This document shows, one piece after another, positions 9,174-18,306 of a stretch of 49,216 nt of DNA (the stretch's first letter is position 1; every line of letters starts with the position of its first letter). The position numbers and the translations under genes are program-made. Source of the DNA: Gammaproteobacteria bacterium (GTDB lineage: Bacteria; Pseudomonadota; Gammaproteobacteria; Xanthomonadales; Marinicellaceae); NCBI GenBank assembly GCA_030430025.1, contig JAUIGR010000018.1, positions 1 through 49,216 on the forward strand, in the 5' to 3' direction. The notes under the pieces were generated by a model that worked only from the letters and a program-made list of their open reading frames with translations, was not told where the DNA came from and made no database searches.

Positions 9174-9207
9174 AATGGCTGTGAGCGTATGTTCATGGCC
9201 ATTTTTT
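9174..9207 (+). terminator. Intrinsic terminator or attenuator inside the lipase/RND cluster
   Basis: AATGGC (9174-9179) pairs with GCCATT (9198-9203), with further wobble pairing inside the loop, and is followed by TTTT. It lies 38 bp after DUF1329 and 56 bp before the next gene. It could lower expression of the inner-membrane half relative to the outer-membrane half. Confidence 0.6.
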
Positions 9208-9262
9208 GTTGTTCAAAGTAGTGACATAGATTGTGCAAAAAAACTTACCAGTTGAGAAATTC

Positions 9263-10180
9263 ATGAAAAGAACGTTGATTTGGTGCTTATGGCTTGTTAC
9301 TACCAGTTCTTGGGCTGGCATGATGGCAGAAGTAAAGAAGCTGGCTACAGAGTCTTTGATTTTATCGGTGACATCAACAGATACCGGCTTTGTAGCTGTT
9401 GGAGAGAGAGGGCATGTGTTACTTTCAACAGATGAGGGTCAATCTTGGACACAAGCGCACAATGTACCTACCAGAGCGACTTTAACTAAAGTTGTTGCTC
9501 ATGGTAAACACATTTGGGCAGTTGGTCATGACACCACTGTTATACATAGCCCTGATGGTGGTCAAACTTGGGTGGGTCAATTTGAGGATCCTGAAAGGGA
9601 AGTTCCTTTGTTGTCAGTTTTGTTTCTTTCTGAAACACGAGGTTTCGCCATTGGTGCCTATGGCACACTGCTGAGTACAGAAGATGGTGGTGTCAATTGG
9701 GATGATGGACTTATTTCTGAAGAGTTGGATTACCATCTAAATGACATCACTGTTTTACCTTCGGGGACATTAGTTGTTGCTGCAGAAGCAGGTTATACCT
9801 TTCGTTCTGAAGATAGTGGGAAGACTTGGCAAGATATTGAATTACCTTATCCAGGTTCTATGTTTGGTGCTGATACATTATTGGGAGAAGTTCTTGTTTA
9901 TGGACTGCGTGGGAATATCTTAATGAGTCGTGATGAGGGGTTGACGTGGAGTGAAGTCCCTAATGAACATCAAGATAGTTTGTTTGGTGCTGTTAAAACG
10001 GACGAGAATCATTTGCTTTTAATAGGGGCTAATGGTGCTAAATTAAAATATGTCGATGGCAGGGTATCTACTGTTGTTAAACAACAAAGCGGTGATGATT
10101 ATGCTGCTGGAGTATTCACAGGAAATCATTTGATTCTGGTTGGTGAAACGGGCATTGACTTGCAGATGATGGATCGATAA
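9263..10180 (+). CDS. YCF48/BNR-repeat periplasmic beta-propeller
   Basis: A 305-residue protein. I prefer ATG 9263 because the signal peptide (MKRTLIWCLWLVTTSSWA) starts there; a GTG at 9233 would add ten polar residues. Five Asp-box (BNR) repeats are visible at regular spacing: STDEGQSW, SPDGGQTW, STEDGGVNW, SEDSGKTW and SRDEGLTW. They mark a six- or seven-bladed propeller of the YCF48/HCF136 type. Relatives serve as assembly or scaffold factors for membrane complexes. The gene sits directly before the RND permease (9 bp from its likely ATG), as in other DUF1302-DUF1329-YCF48-MMPL clusters. It probably acts as a periplasmic subunit or adaptor of that pump. No catalytic site is evident. Confidence 0.83.
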   Translation: MKRTLIWCLWLVTTSSWAGMMAEVKKLATESLILSVTSTDTGFVAVGERGHVLLSTDEGQSWTQAHNVPTRATLTKVVAHGKHIWAVGHDTTVIHSPDGGQTWVGQFEDPEREVPLLSVLFLSETRGFAIGAYGTLLSTEDGGVNWDDGLISEELDYHLNDITVLPSGTLVVAAEAGYTFRSEDSGKTWQDIELPYPGSMFGADTLLGEVLVYGLRGNILMSRDEGLTWSEVPNEHQDSLFGAVKTDENHLLLIGANGAKLKYVDGRVSTVVKQQSGDDYAAGVFTGNHLILVGETGIDLQMMDR

Positions 10181-10189
10181 GGAGTGACT

Positions 10190-12574
10190 ATGAACAACAA
10201 GTTAAATTCCCCCCCGTTCGCTATTATGTGTGAACGTCTACTGTTTAACAGCAAAAAAGCGATCCTTTTTTTGATCGTTTGTTTTACTGTGTTTATGGCA
10301 TATATGGCCAGCCAATTATCAGTAGATGCGGGGTTCAAAAAACAGTTACCTCTTGATCATGAATACATGCAAACGTTTTTGCAGTATGAGGAAGATTTTG
10401 GTGGTGCTAATCGGGTTTTGGTTGCATTGATTGATGAAAGCGGTGATATGTTCAATGATCAGTTTTTCCAGAAATTAGAAAAAGTGACTGATCGAGTTTT
10501 TTTTATACCGGGTGTCAGTCGTGCCAGTGTGAAGTCTATTTTCACACCCAATGTACGTTTTGTTGAGGTGGTAGAGGACGGTTTTGCTGGTGGTAATGTC
10601 ATTCCCTCGGATTTTTCTCCAAGTGTTGAAGCTTATGATACGGTTCGAGCTAATATTGTTAAGGCTGGTGTGTTGGGTCGATTGGTTGCCGAAGATTTTA
10701 ATGGAGCTATGGTGTGGGCTGATCTGCTGGAAAATGATCCTCAAACAGGTGAAAAAATAGATTATCAGGGTATTGCTCGACAATTAGAGCAAATCAGAAC
10801 TGATTTCGAAGGTAGCGGACAAACGGTTCATATCATCGGTTTTGCTAAAATTGTTGGTGATATTTCAGAAGGTGCGATCTCAGTGTTGTACTTTTTTGCT
10901 TTGGCTATTTTTATCACGGCTTTTTTGCTTTTTTTATATTCCAAGCATTGGAAACTCACTTTATATCCGATCATTTGTTCCATCGTCGCGGTGATATGGC
11001 AACTGGGTTTTTTAAAAATTCTCGGGATGGGAATAGATCCCATGAATATTTTGACACCATTTTTGGTTTTTGCCATAGGTGTCAGTCATGGTGTCCAAAT
11101 GATCTCTGGTTGGCGGGATCAATTAATTCATCAAAACGGTTTACATGACGCCAATAAGGCAGCTAGGAATGCTTTCTGTGCCTTGTTAGCGCCTGGTGTG
11201 ATTGCTTTGTTATCAGATACAATAGGCTTTGCTACCATTTATTTTATCAATATTCGTATTATTCAAGAATTGGCGATTACAGCAACCATTGGAGTTGCTT
11301 TGATCATTATTACCAATTTGGTTTTGTTGCCACTGCTGCTTTCAGGCATCAAAATGAAGAATTTCGAAACATTTTGTGCAAAGTGCAGCCGCAGTGCAGA
11401 AAAGGGCCGGATATGGAATGCGATTGCACAGTTTGCCAAAAACCCTTTGGCTGGCATGACTGTAGTTATTGCCGCAGTGCTGTTTGGTTTTGCTTACATT
11501 AAAGGACAAGATATGCAGATTGGCGATTCTCAAGCAGGCGTTCCTGAATTGCGGCCTGATGCCAGATACAATCAGGATGCTCACACCATCAGTAGTGAGT
11601 TTTCATTGGGTGTTGATATGATTAATGTCATTGCTGAAACTACGCCTAATGCTTGTACTGAAAGTTATGATGCGATGGAAAATATTGATCGTTTTGCCTG
11701 GCATATGCGTAATGTCGAAGGGGTACAGAAAGTATTGACACTGCCTCAAATTGCGAAAATTATTACAGCAGGATGGAATGAAGGTAACATTAAATGGCGT
11801 GCCTTGTCTCGCAATAAATATGTGATGAGACAGTCGTTGTCAGGAGTTGATACCGATACAGGATTGCTTAACAGAGATTGTAGTGCTATGCCCGTCACTA
11901 TCTTTATGGTAGATCATAAGGCCACAACGATTAATAATGTGGTGAAAGCTGTGGAAGCCTACCAAGAAAATAATCTTGCTGAATTGGATCAAGAGGGCAA
12001 CTTGAAACCTGGTCAGGTTAAATTCCGTTTGGCAACGGGTAATGCGGGGGTCATGGCAGCTACCAATGATGTTGTTAAAGGTGCACAAATGCCCATGCTA
12101 TTGATGGTTTATAGTGCTATTATTCTATTGTGCTTGATTACTTTTAAGTCTTTCGCAGGAACGATCAGTATCGTATTACCGTTGTTTTTAGTGTCAACAT
12201 TAGCGTACGCGCTTATGGCGTTCTTAGGTATAGGCTTAAAAGTTAATACATTACCGGTTGTGGCCCTTGGTGTTGGTATTGGTGTTGATTATGGTATTTA
12301 TATTTTCAGTAAGTTACAAAGTTTGTTGAAACAAGGACTTAGTCTATTTGATGCTTATAAAGAAACATTGCAATTGACAGGTAAAGCAGTGTTGTTTACC
12401 GCCTTAACCTTGGGTATTGGTGTGGGCACTTGGATTTTTAGTGCACTAAAATTTCAGGCTGACATGGGTATCTTATTGTCATTTATGTTCATTCTGAATA
12501 TGGTTGGTGCTTTGTTGTTGTTGCCTGCTTTGGCTTATTGGTTGATGCCGAAGAGTAGAAACGGTATTGCATGA
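10190..12574 (+). CDS. MMPL/HAE3-family RND transporter
   Basis: A 794-residue RND permease. ATG 10190 has AGGAG at ideal distance; a GTG at 10184 is less likely because it overlaps that site. It shows the two-fold RND plan: one N-terminal membrane helix, a periplasmic domain, five or six helices, then a repeat of the same. The second half carries the MMPL signature GVGIGVDYGIYIFS. The matching site of the first half reads FAIGVSHGVQMI, with His where an Asp is common. HAE3/MMPL members move lipids, hopanoids or other hydrophobic molecules across the inner membrane. No periplasmic adaptor (MFP) gene is nearby, consistent with HAE3 pumps using dedicated partners; YCF48 and DUF1329 proteins are the candidates. 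Substrate and direction are unknown. Confidence 0.87.
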   Translation: MNNKLNSPPFAIMCERLLFNSKKAILFLIVCFTVFMAYMASQLSVDAGFKKQLPLDHEYMQTFLQYEEDFGGANRVLVALIDESGDMFNDQFFQKLEKVTDRVFFIPGVSRASVKSIFTPNVRFVEVVEDGFAGGNVIPSDFSPSVEAYDTVRANIVKAGVLGRLVAEDFNGAMVWADLLENDPQTGEKIDYQGIARQLEQIRTDFEGSGQTVHIIGFAKIVGDISEGAISVLYFFALAIFITAFLLFLYSKHWKLTLYPIICSIVAVIWQLGFLKILGMGIDPMNILTPFLVFAIGVSHGVQMISGWRDQLIHQNGLHDANKAARNAFCALLAPGVIALLSDTIGFATIYFINIRIIQELAITATIGVALIIITNLVLLPLLLSGIKMKNFETFCAKCSRSAEKGRIWNAIAQFAKNPLAGMTVVIAAVLFGFAYIKGQDMQIGDSQAGVPELRPDARYNQDAHTISSEFSLGVDMINVIAETTPNACTESYDAMENIDRFAWHMRNVEGVQKVLTLPQIAKIITAGWNEGNIKWRALSRNKYVMRQSLSGVDTDTGLLNRDCSAMPVTIFMVDHKATTINNVVKAVEAYQENNLAELDQEGNLKPGQVKFRLATGNAGVMAATNDVVKGAQMPMLLMVYSAIILLCLITFKSFAGTISIVLPLFLVSTLAYALMAFLGIGLKVNTLPVVALGVGIGVDYGIYIFSKLQSLLKQGLSLFDAYKETLQLTGKAVLFTALTLGIGVGTWIFSALKFQADMGILLSFMFILNMVGALLLLPALAYWLMPKSRNGIA

Positions 12575-12596
12575 AGCTGTTTTTATTTCAAAGCTT

Positions 12597-13769
12597 ATGT
12601 CTAATCACCACATCATCAAATTAAACAACGAAGGACAACCAGAGTACTGGTATCAATATACTCCAGAAACGGGGCACTTTTATTCAGAGTCAGTGTCCCA
12701 CTGGCAAGACTTGCCAAAGCAGCATGATTATATTGTCTTATTGCCCCAACTGTGGGTGTACCAGTCGCAAACGAGTATCCCATCGAAGAGTATCGATGTT
12801 TTAAGGCAGTCAGTTGCTTTTGCTGTTGAAGAAGAATTGAGTAACGACTTGGATCAGAATCATGTCGCATTCAAGTCCGTTGCTAATAATAAACAGATGG
12901 TTTCAGTTGTAAGCCTGAAGCATTTGGAAGCGTTACGAGATATGATTTCAGCACATGGTTTACAGGTATCTGGGATTCATAGTTATTCTGATTTTTGTCC
13001 TAAGAGTGAGCATCAGCTGACAATTATGTTTGAAGGTGATCATGTGCTTGTGGCAATGGGCTATGATGATGCAATGTGGGTTGATCAAGAGTCTTTACTA
13101 GAAATGTTGTCTTTATTTGGGAAGGACTATGATCAAGTTAGATCTAATCGTACTGACTGGGTCATGAGTGAGAAAAACATGTTGCCTCCATTCAGTGAGC
13201 AGGACTGCGCCGCTGCGTTGTTCTCTGACTTTGTGGTAGATATTAAACCGTCGTCAGATTGGTTAAAACAGTATCACGCTAGTGAACAGAGGCAGTATAA
13301 AATTATTTTTGTTTTATTCTCTATGCTGCTGCTCAGTTGGGTTGGTATCAGGTTATATCAATATATTCTTATTTCCAGCCAAGCTGAATCCATTAAAACG
13401 CAGCAGCTTGATTTGTTGCAGCAGAGGTATTCAGATGTTGGGGGGTCAGAGTTTATCGATCCATTTGCAGCCTGGCAATCAAGGCTCAAAAAGTTAAATC
13501 AAAGTGGCCAGTCTTTGGTTTCACCCTTGACAGAGGCTACACATGGATTGGGTGAGGTGATGCAGGCTATGGGAGGACAAATAGACTTACGGGCTATGCG
13601 TATGATTGATGATCGATTAGAAATATCTATAGTTGCGGACAGTTTAACATTGATTAACCGCTTTCAGCAGCAGTTACAATCAACGGCACCTCTGTTTAAA
13701 GTGTTGGTAGGTGTGAATGAACAAAATGAAGGTCGATTTAATTCGGTCATTACGATGGAGCGACTGTGA
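12597..13769 (+). CDS. gspL: GspL, type II secretion inner-membrane actin-like protein
   Basis: A 390-residue T2SS component, counting from ATG 12597; a TTG at 12567 would overlap the RND gene and lacks support. The cytoplasmic part (about 1-235) has the GspL opening with IVLLPQLWVYQSQTSIPSKS, the region binding the GspE ATPase. One membrane helix (KIIFVLFSMLLLSWVGIRLY) follows, then a periplasmic ferredoxin-like domain after a coiled linker. GspL links the assembly ATPase to GspM and the pseudopilus. Overlapping starts and stops with gspM and gspN indicate translational coupling. No gspC-K or gspE/F gene lies in this window, so this is a split T2SS locus. Placement right after the RND gene suggests shared transcription. 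Confidence 0.85.
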   Translation: MSNHHIIKLNNEGQPEYWYQYTPETGHFYSESVSHWQDLPKQHDYIVLLPQLWVYQSQTSIPSKSIDVLRQSVAFAVEEELSNDLDQNHVAFKSVANNKQMVSVVSLKHLEALRDMISAHGLQVSGIHSYSDFCPKSEHQLTIMFEGDHVLVAMGYDDAMWVDQESLLEMLSLFGKDYDQVRSNRTDWVMSEKNMLPPFSEQDCAAALFSDFVVDIKPSSDWLKQYHASEQRQYKIIFVLFSMLLLSWVGIRLYQYILISSQAESIKTQQLDLLQQRYSDVGGSEFIDPFAAWQSRLKKLNQSGQSLVSPLTEATHGLGEVMQAMGGQIDLRAMRMIDDRLEISIVADSLTLINRFQQQLQSTAPLFKVLVGVNEQNEGRFNSVITMERL

Positions 13770-14233
13770 TGGTTTGGTTTTCAGGTTTATCTGTCAGAGA
13801 ACAGCGACTGGCTAAGTTTGGTGCGGTCTTAGTGGCACTGGCCATATTTTATGCCTTTGTGTATTTGCCAGTTGAGCGGAGTATACAACAAAAGGTGAAT
13901 AGCCTGAACTTATTGAAAGAGCAATTAAGAATGATGGAAGCAACTGAGCCTGATGACCAATTATTCACCTCAAAACTTTCAATCGACAGCAGTTTTTCTG
14001 TTTGGTTAGATCAACAAATGGTGGCGTTGAAAATAGAAAATTTAATTACACGTGCCGAACCAATAGATGATCAAACGATGACATTGTGGCTTCAAAATGC
14101 TCCATTTGATACCATGATCGACTGGTTGGTTGAAGTTGAGCAAAAGTATGCGGTAGCAACTAAACAGTTGGATGTGGTTCTCAAAGATCGGGCATCTGGT
14201 TTGTGTGACATAAGAGTGACTTTATTGAAATAA
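13769..14233 (+). CDS. gspM: GspM, type II secretion inner-membrane protein
   Basis: A 154-residue GspM. ATG 13769 overlaps the gspL stop (TGATG); a GTG three bases earlier is an unlikely alternative. The short cytoplasmic tail has the GspM-typical WFSGLSVREQRLA, followed by one membrane helix (FGAVLVALAIFYAFVYLPV). A periplasmic coiled segment and a small ferredoxin-like domain come next. It partners with GspL in the inner-membrane platform. Sequence conservation in this family is low, so the assignment rests on the start motif, topology, size and position between gspL and gspN. Confidence 0.82.
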   Translation: MVWFSGLSVREQRLAKFGAVLVALAIFYAFVYLPVERSIQQKVNSLNLLKEQLRMMEATEPDDQLFTSKLSIDSSFSVWLDQQMVALKIENLITRAEPIDDQTMTLWLQNAPFDTMIDWLVEVEQKYAVATKQLDVVLKDRASGLCDIRVTLLK

Positions 14234-14976
14234 TGTTTGGTAAGTTTTTTAAATTAGTTTTTTTGGTTCTCATTATAGTCGCTATTGTTGTGGCTATTAC
14301 TCCCATGAACTGGTATTACAGACATATTGACAAGCATTTGTTGCCAATGAAGCTTGAAGGTATCAGTGGGACAGCCGTCAAGGGCACTGCTGATAAACTG
14401 AAGTATCAGTTATTTGATTTAGGTCAGGTAAACTGGTTATTGTACCCCAATGGTCTTAATTCTATTGGTGGTAGAGTGAAGTTGACGGGGCCTGAATATG
14501 GTTTGATATTTGAATTGGCACAAGTAAAGAAAAATACGCTGGATTTTAATGCCATTAGTGGGTTTGTTGGGTGGGATTTAATTAAAAAATATTTACAAAT
14601 GAATCAGAGGCAGCTGCAGGGTGACTTTTCTTTTAACTTACGTCAAGTCCGAATTGATAAACAAAATGGTATCAAGGGCGCTTCGGGCAATATTACACTC
14701 AATAATTTTCAGTTGGTTCAGCCAAGAAAGATTGATTTGGGTGAAATAATGATTGACTTTGAAACGCAACAACAAGGCATGATTGTAGGTACCATCAGTA
14801 GTCGATCAAATGTCATGAATGTTTCTGGGGCTTTGTTCCTTCAACCCAATCGATACAAACTTAACCTGGATATTATGCCTAATCCAGGTCAATATGAATT
14901 AGAAGCGGCATTCAGAAACGTCGGCAACCCAAGAAGAGGTGGTGGCCGTCGATTGAATCTGGCTGGATTTTATTGA
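14233..14976 (+). CDS. gspN: GspN, type II secretion protein N
   Basis: A 247-residue protein with an N-terminal signal anchor and a largely beta-strand periplasmic body. The opening NWYYRHIDKHLLPMKLEGISGTAVKGTA and the terminal GGGRRLNLAGFY match the T2SSN family. Its start codon overlaps the gspM stop (TAATG). GspN occurs only in some T2SSs, including Xanthomonas-type systems; its exact role is not settled. The gene ends one base before the stop of convergent lgt, leaving no room for a separate terminator. Confidence 0.85.
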   Translation: MFGKFFKLVFLVLIIVAIVVAITPMNWYYRHIDKHLLPMKLEGISGTAVKGTADKLKYQLFDLGQVNWLLYPNGLNSIGGRVKLTGPEYGLIFELAQVKKNTLDFNAISGFVGWDLIKKYLQMNQRQLQGDFSFNLRQVRIDKQNGIKGASGNITLNNFQLVQPRKIDLGEIMIDFETQQQGMIVGTISSRSNVMNVSGALFLQPNRYKLNLDIMPNPGQYELEAAFRNVGNPRRGGGRRLNLAGFY

Positions 14977-14977
14977 A

Positions 14978-15862
14978 CTAACGCAGCTGTTGTTCAGTGT
15001 TTGGATTATTGCGATTGTGGATTAGGATTGCAAGGGCCAGTAGTAGCAAGGGTACAGTCAGTATATGACCCATCGTCATCCAGTCAAATAAGATGAAGCC
15101 TCTATTGACATCGGGTTCTCGGACAAATTCAACAGCAAAACGAGACACGCCGTAGGTCAATAAAAAAACCGCGGAGACAGTGCCTCTTTTTTTTGCAAAA
15201 TAGACCGTTATCCAAACAAAAAGGAAATTCACTAACCCTTCTCCAAAAGCTTCATAAAGTGGAGATGGATGTCTTGCAAAAGCATCAAAAGCACCTGAAT
15301 GATAAGCAGATAACCAGGATGCTTTATCTTCAAAGGAATTAAGTTGTAATGTTTCAGGCAGAGCATTTGGAAAAATCATGCCCCAGGGGTGATCTGTTAA
15401 TCGTCCCCAAAGCTCCCCATTAATGAAATTCCCAAGTCGTACGGAGATAATACCTAATGGTACCAGCGGGGCTACAAAGTCAGCTGTTTCTAAAAATGTC
15501 CGCTGGGTTTTATGTTTGAAATAAAACATAGCAATAATCACCCCCAATAACCCCCCGTGGAATGACATGCCTCCCTCCCAAACGCGCAGGGGTAGTAGTG
15601 GATCACTTAATAAAGAAACATCGTTGTAAAAGAGTACCCATCCTAATCGACCACCGATAATAACGCCCATAGCACCATTAAACATAAAGTCTGATAACTG
15701 GTCTTGCGTCCAGTCCGTATTTCCTTTCTTTATTCGCCAGTTACCTAATATCAGATAACAACCAAAAGCAATCAGGTAAGTGATGCCATACCAATGGATA
15801 TTCACTGGCCCCAATGAGATAAAGACAGGGTCAAAATCAATTAAATAAGGGTGTTCTGGCAT
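14978..15862 (-). CDS. lgt: Prolipoprotein diacylglyceryl transferase (Lgt)
   Basis: A 294-residue inner-membrane enzyme that transfers diacylglycerol from phosphatidylglycerol to the lipobox cysteine of prolipoproteins, the first step of lipoprotein maturation. Conserved blocks are intact: IHWYGITY near the N-terminus, GGRLGWVLFYN, WEGGMSFHGGLLG, the Lgt signature with IISVRLGNFINGELWGR, and HPSPLYEAFGEG with a conserved H/Y pair. About seven helices are predicted. It is transcribed alone on the minus strand; a TATAAT lies about 25 bp upstream of its start. Substrates in this window include the VolA-like lipase, the BamC-like protein and the small lipoprotein at 47068. Confidence 0.97.
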   Translation of the reverse strand: MPEHPYLIDFDPVFISLGPVNIHWYGITYLIAFGCYLILGNWRIKKGNTDWTQDQLSDFMFNGAMGVIIGGRLGWVLFYNDVSLLSDPLLPLRVWEGGMSFHGGLLGVIIAMFYFKHKTQRTFLETADFVAPLVPLGIISVRLGNFINGELWGRLTDHPWGMIFPNALPETLQLNSFEDKASWLSAYHSGAFDAFARHPSPLYEAFGEGLVNFLFVWITVYFAKKRGTVSAVFLLTYGVSRFAVEFVREPDVNRGFILFDWMTMGHILTVPLLLLALAILIHNRNNPNTEQQLR

Positions 15863-15932
15863 GTTTAGAGTGAATTTTAAACCGGCTTATTATAGCGGAT
15901 AAACTGGTTTATGGGCCGACAAAGATTTGCCG

Positions 15933-15962
15933 TTGATGTGGTGGGCCTTTGGCTGCTACAAT
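15933..15962 (+). promoter_or_regulatory. Candidate sigma70 promoter of hppA
   Basis: TTGATG (15933-15938) and TACAAT (15957-15962) are spaced by 18 bp. They lie about 150 bp before the hppA start, implying a long leader. The ribosome site GAGAGGA is directly before ATG 16112. Confidence 0.4.
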
Positions 15963-16111
15963 GAGAAGCCTTTCTTGAATCTTGTGATATCAAAGATAAC
16001 TTAAAATGGCTATTGATTAATCAGTATGGCCTATACCACAGACATCAAGCGAGGTTTTAATGAAGAATAACCCGCAATCCTGTTTGTGACAATAAAAAGA
16101 GAGGAAAATAA

Positions 16112-18157
16112 ATGAAAATAGAGTTATTACCTATATTGGTGGGAGGCTTTGGTTTGCTCATAGCCTTAGCGATTTTTGCTTTGGTCAGTAAGATGCCGGC
16201 TGGCAGTGGAAAAGTCAAAGAAATTGCAGCACAGATTCATGATGGTGCTATGGTTTTTATGAAGCGTGAGTATATTTTATTATTCAGTTTTGTCGCTGTA
16301 TTGGCGATTGCATTGTATTTAGGTTTTCAATCATGGCATACACCGTTTGCTTTCACATTGGGCGCTTTATGCTCAGGTATTGCTGGATATTTTGGTATGT
16401 TCTCAGCCACAAAGGCCAATGTGCGAACAACAGTTGCTGCCAATGAACAAGGGGCGGCACAAGCACTGTCTGTGGCTTTTTATGGTGGTTCTATAATGGG
16501 CTTGACTGTGGCGGCCATGGGATTATTGGGTTTGGGCACTCTTTATCTGATGTTTGGTGGTGATCCTCATACAGTTGAGTCTATTCATGGTTTTGGCATG
16601 GGTGCTTCTGTTGTTGCGCTGTTTTCTCGTGTAGGTGGCGGTATTTTTACCAAAAGTGCTGATGTCGGTGCAGATTTGGTTGGTAAAGTGGAAGCCGGTA
16701 TTCCAGAGGATGATCCTCGTAATCCTGGTGTCATAGCAGATAATGTTGGAGATAATGTGGGAGATGTAGCAGGTATGGGTTCAGATATTTTTGAGTCCTA
16801 TTGTGGTTCAATGATTGCTTGCATCGCAATTGCCTCGACTATGTCCACAACGTTGTTCACTCAGTTAGCAGATAATAGAGCGTCGTTGATGTTTATTCCT
16901 TTGGCGTTGGCTTCTTCTGGTTTGTTGTGTTCTGTGCTGGGTATTTTGTTTGTCAAAATGTTTTCTAGTAGAAAGCCTGATGTGGCTTTGCGCTTTGGCA
17001 CAATCGGAGCGACGTTGATTTTTATAGTAGCAGCATATGGAGTGACCCAATTTTTAGGAGTTGATGTTGATGTATGGGTCTGCGTTTTATTAGGAGCGGT
17101 TGGTGGTGTATTGATTGGTTTAGTGACAGAATATTATACAGGTGGCAAACCAGTCAGAGATATCGCTCAAGGAGGTGAAACAGGACCTGCTACTGTGATG
17201 ATAGCAGGCTTGGCAGTGGGTATGGAGTCAGTCGTTATCCCTGTTATTACCTTGGCTTCTATCATTTTTGGTACATCATTGATATTGCCTGAGGGAGCAG
17301 GTGTTTACGGTGTGGGTATTGCAGCTGTTGGTATGTTAGCAACCGTGGGTATTACTATGGCGATTGATGCCTATGGACCGATTGCCGATAATGCAGGTGG
17401 CATTGCTGAAATGGCAGAACTAGGAGCGGAAACTCGAGCAATTACTGACGGTTTGGATGAGGTAGGTAATACCACTGCAGCGATTGGCAAAGGGTTTGCT
17501 ATCGGTGCAGCGGGACTAGCTGCTTTGGCCATCATTGCAGCTTTTATAGAAGTTGTATCAAGTGAAGTTCCTGGGTTCGTCCTTGACATTGGTGACCCTA
17601 AAGTTTTGATGGGTATGTTTTTGGGTGGTATTTTTCCTTTTATCGTATCTGCGATGACCATGCGCGCTGTTGGGGATGCGGCATTTGATATGATCAAAGA
17701 AATACGTAGACAGTTCAGAGAAATTCCAGGATTGATGGAAGGCAATGCACAGCCAGACAGCAAGAAGTGTATTGATATTTCGACTAAGGCAGCTTTGAGA
17801 CGGATGGTGGGGCCAGGTGCCTTGGCTGTCTTAGCTCCTGTGGTTGTTGGTTTTGGTCTCGGTGCGGCTCCTTTAGGGGGCATGCTTGGTGGTGCTTTGA
17901 TTTCTTGTGTATTACTGGCGTTGACGATGGCGAATGCAGGTGGTGCTTGGGATAATGCTAAAAAATATGTCGAAAAAGGAAATTTCGGAGGTAAGGGGTC
18001 TGATGTCCACAAAGCTGCCGTAGTTGGAGATACTGTAGGTGATCCGTTTAAAGACACATCGGGACCAGCCATGAATATTTTAATTAATGTAATGGCCATT
18101 GTTTCTCTGGTTATTGCGCCATTATTGGCTGCAAACCCCAATGGTTGGTTTGGGTAA
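16112..18157 (+). CDS. hppA: K+-dependent membrane pyrophosphatase (Na+-type signature)
   Basis: A 681-residue ion-pumping pyrophosphatase with about 16 helices, coupling PPi hydrolysis to cation export. Substrate motifs are intact: [21 protein letters not shown]-type loop, [20 protein letters not shown] and the C-terminal [17 protein letters not shown]. The sequence [10 protein letters not shown] has Ala where K+-independent enzymes have Lys, which predicts K+ dependence. In helix 6 the Glu falls three residues after the Asp (SDIFES), the arrangement of Na+-pumping PPases, whereas typical H+-PPases have it one turn later. I therefore infer a K+-dependent Na+ (or Na+/H+) pump; this is residue-based only. 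The gene is monocistronic with its own terminator. Confidence 0.95.
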   Translation: MKIELLPILVGGFGLLIALAIFALVSKMPAGSGKVKEIAAQIHDGAMVFMKREYILLFSFVAVLAIALYLGFQSWHTPFAFTLGALCSGIAGYFGMFSATKANVRTTVAANEQGAAQALSVAFYGGSIMGLTVAAMGLLGLGTLYLMFGGDPHTVESIHGFGMGASVVALFSRVGGGIFTKSADVGADLVGKVEAGIPEDDPRNPGVIADNVGDNVGDVAGMGSDIFESYCGSMIACIAIASTMSTTLFTQLADNRASLMFIPLALASSGLLCSVLGILFVKMFSSRKPDVALRFGTIGATLIFIVAAYGVTQFLGVDVDVWVCVLLGAVGGVLIGLVTEYYTGGKPVRDIAQGGETGPATVMIAGLAVGMESVVIPVITLASIIFGTSLILPEGAGVYGVGIAAVGMLATVGITMAIDAYGPIADNAGGIAEMAELGAETRAITDGLDEVGNTTAAIGKGFAIGAAGLAALAIIAAFIEVVSSEVPGFVLDIGDPKVLMGMFLGGIFPFIVSAMTMRAVGDAAFDMIKEIRRQFREIPGLMEGNAQPDSKKCIDISTKAALRRMVGPGALAVLAPVVVGFGLGAAPLGGMLGGALISCVLLALTMANAGGAWDNAKKYVEKGNFGGKGSDVHKAAVVGDTVGDPFKDTSGPAMNILINVMAIVSLVIAPLLAANPNGWFG

Positions 18158-18220
18158 TACAAGCGTTTTCAATATGGCTGATAAGTCGAGTTATTAAGAT
18201 ATTTGATAATGGTTGAGCAG

Positions 18221-18261
18221 CAAACAAAAAAGCCCTTGATTGAAAAGGGCTTTTTTGTTTG
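18221..18261 (+). terminator. Strong intrinsic terminator after hppA
   Basis: A perfect 17-bp stem (18221-18237 with 18245-18261) has a 7-nt loop, a GCCC/GGGC core and flanking A6/T6 tracts. It is probably functional in both directions. Confidence 0.92.
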
Positions 18262-18306
18262 CGTATCTTTTGGGTTGGGTACAGAATGTAAATGGAGGGG
18301 GTAGTG

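Noticed and set aside
17371-18162. 263-codon open frame antisense to hppA
   Set aside because: Its length reflects the Gly/Ala-rich codons of hppA on the other strand; its translation looks low-complexity and hppA is certain.
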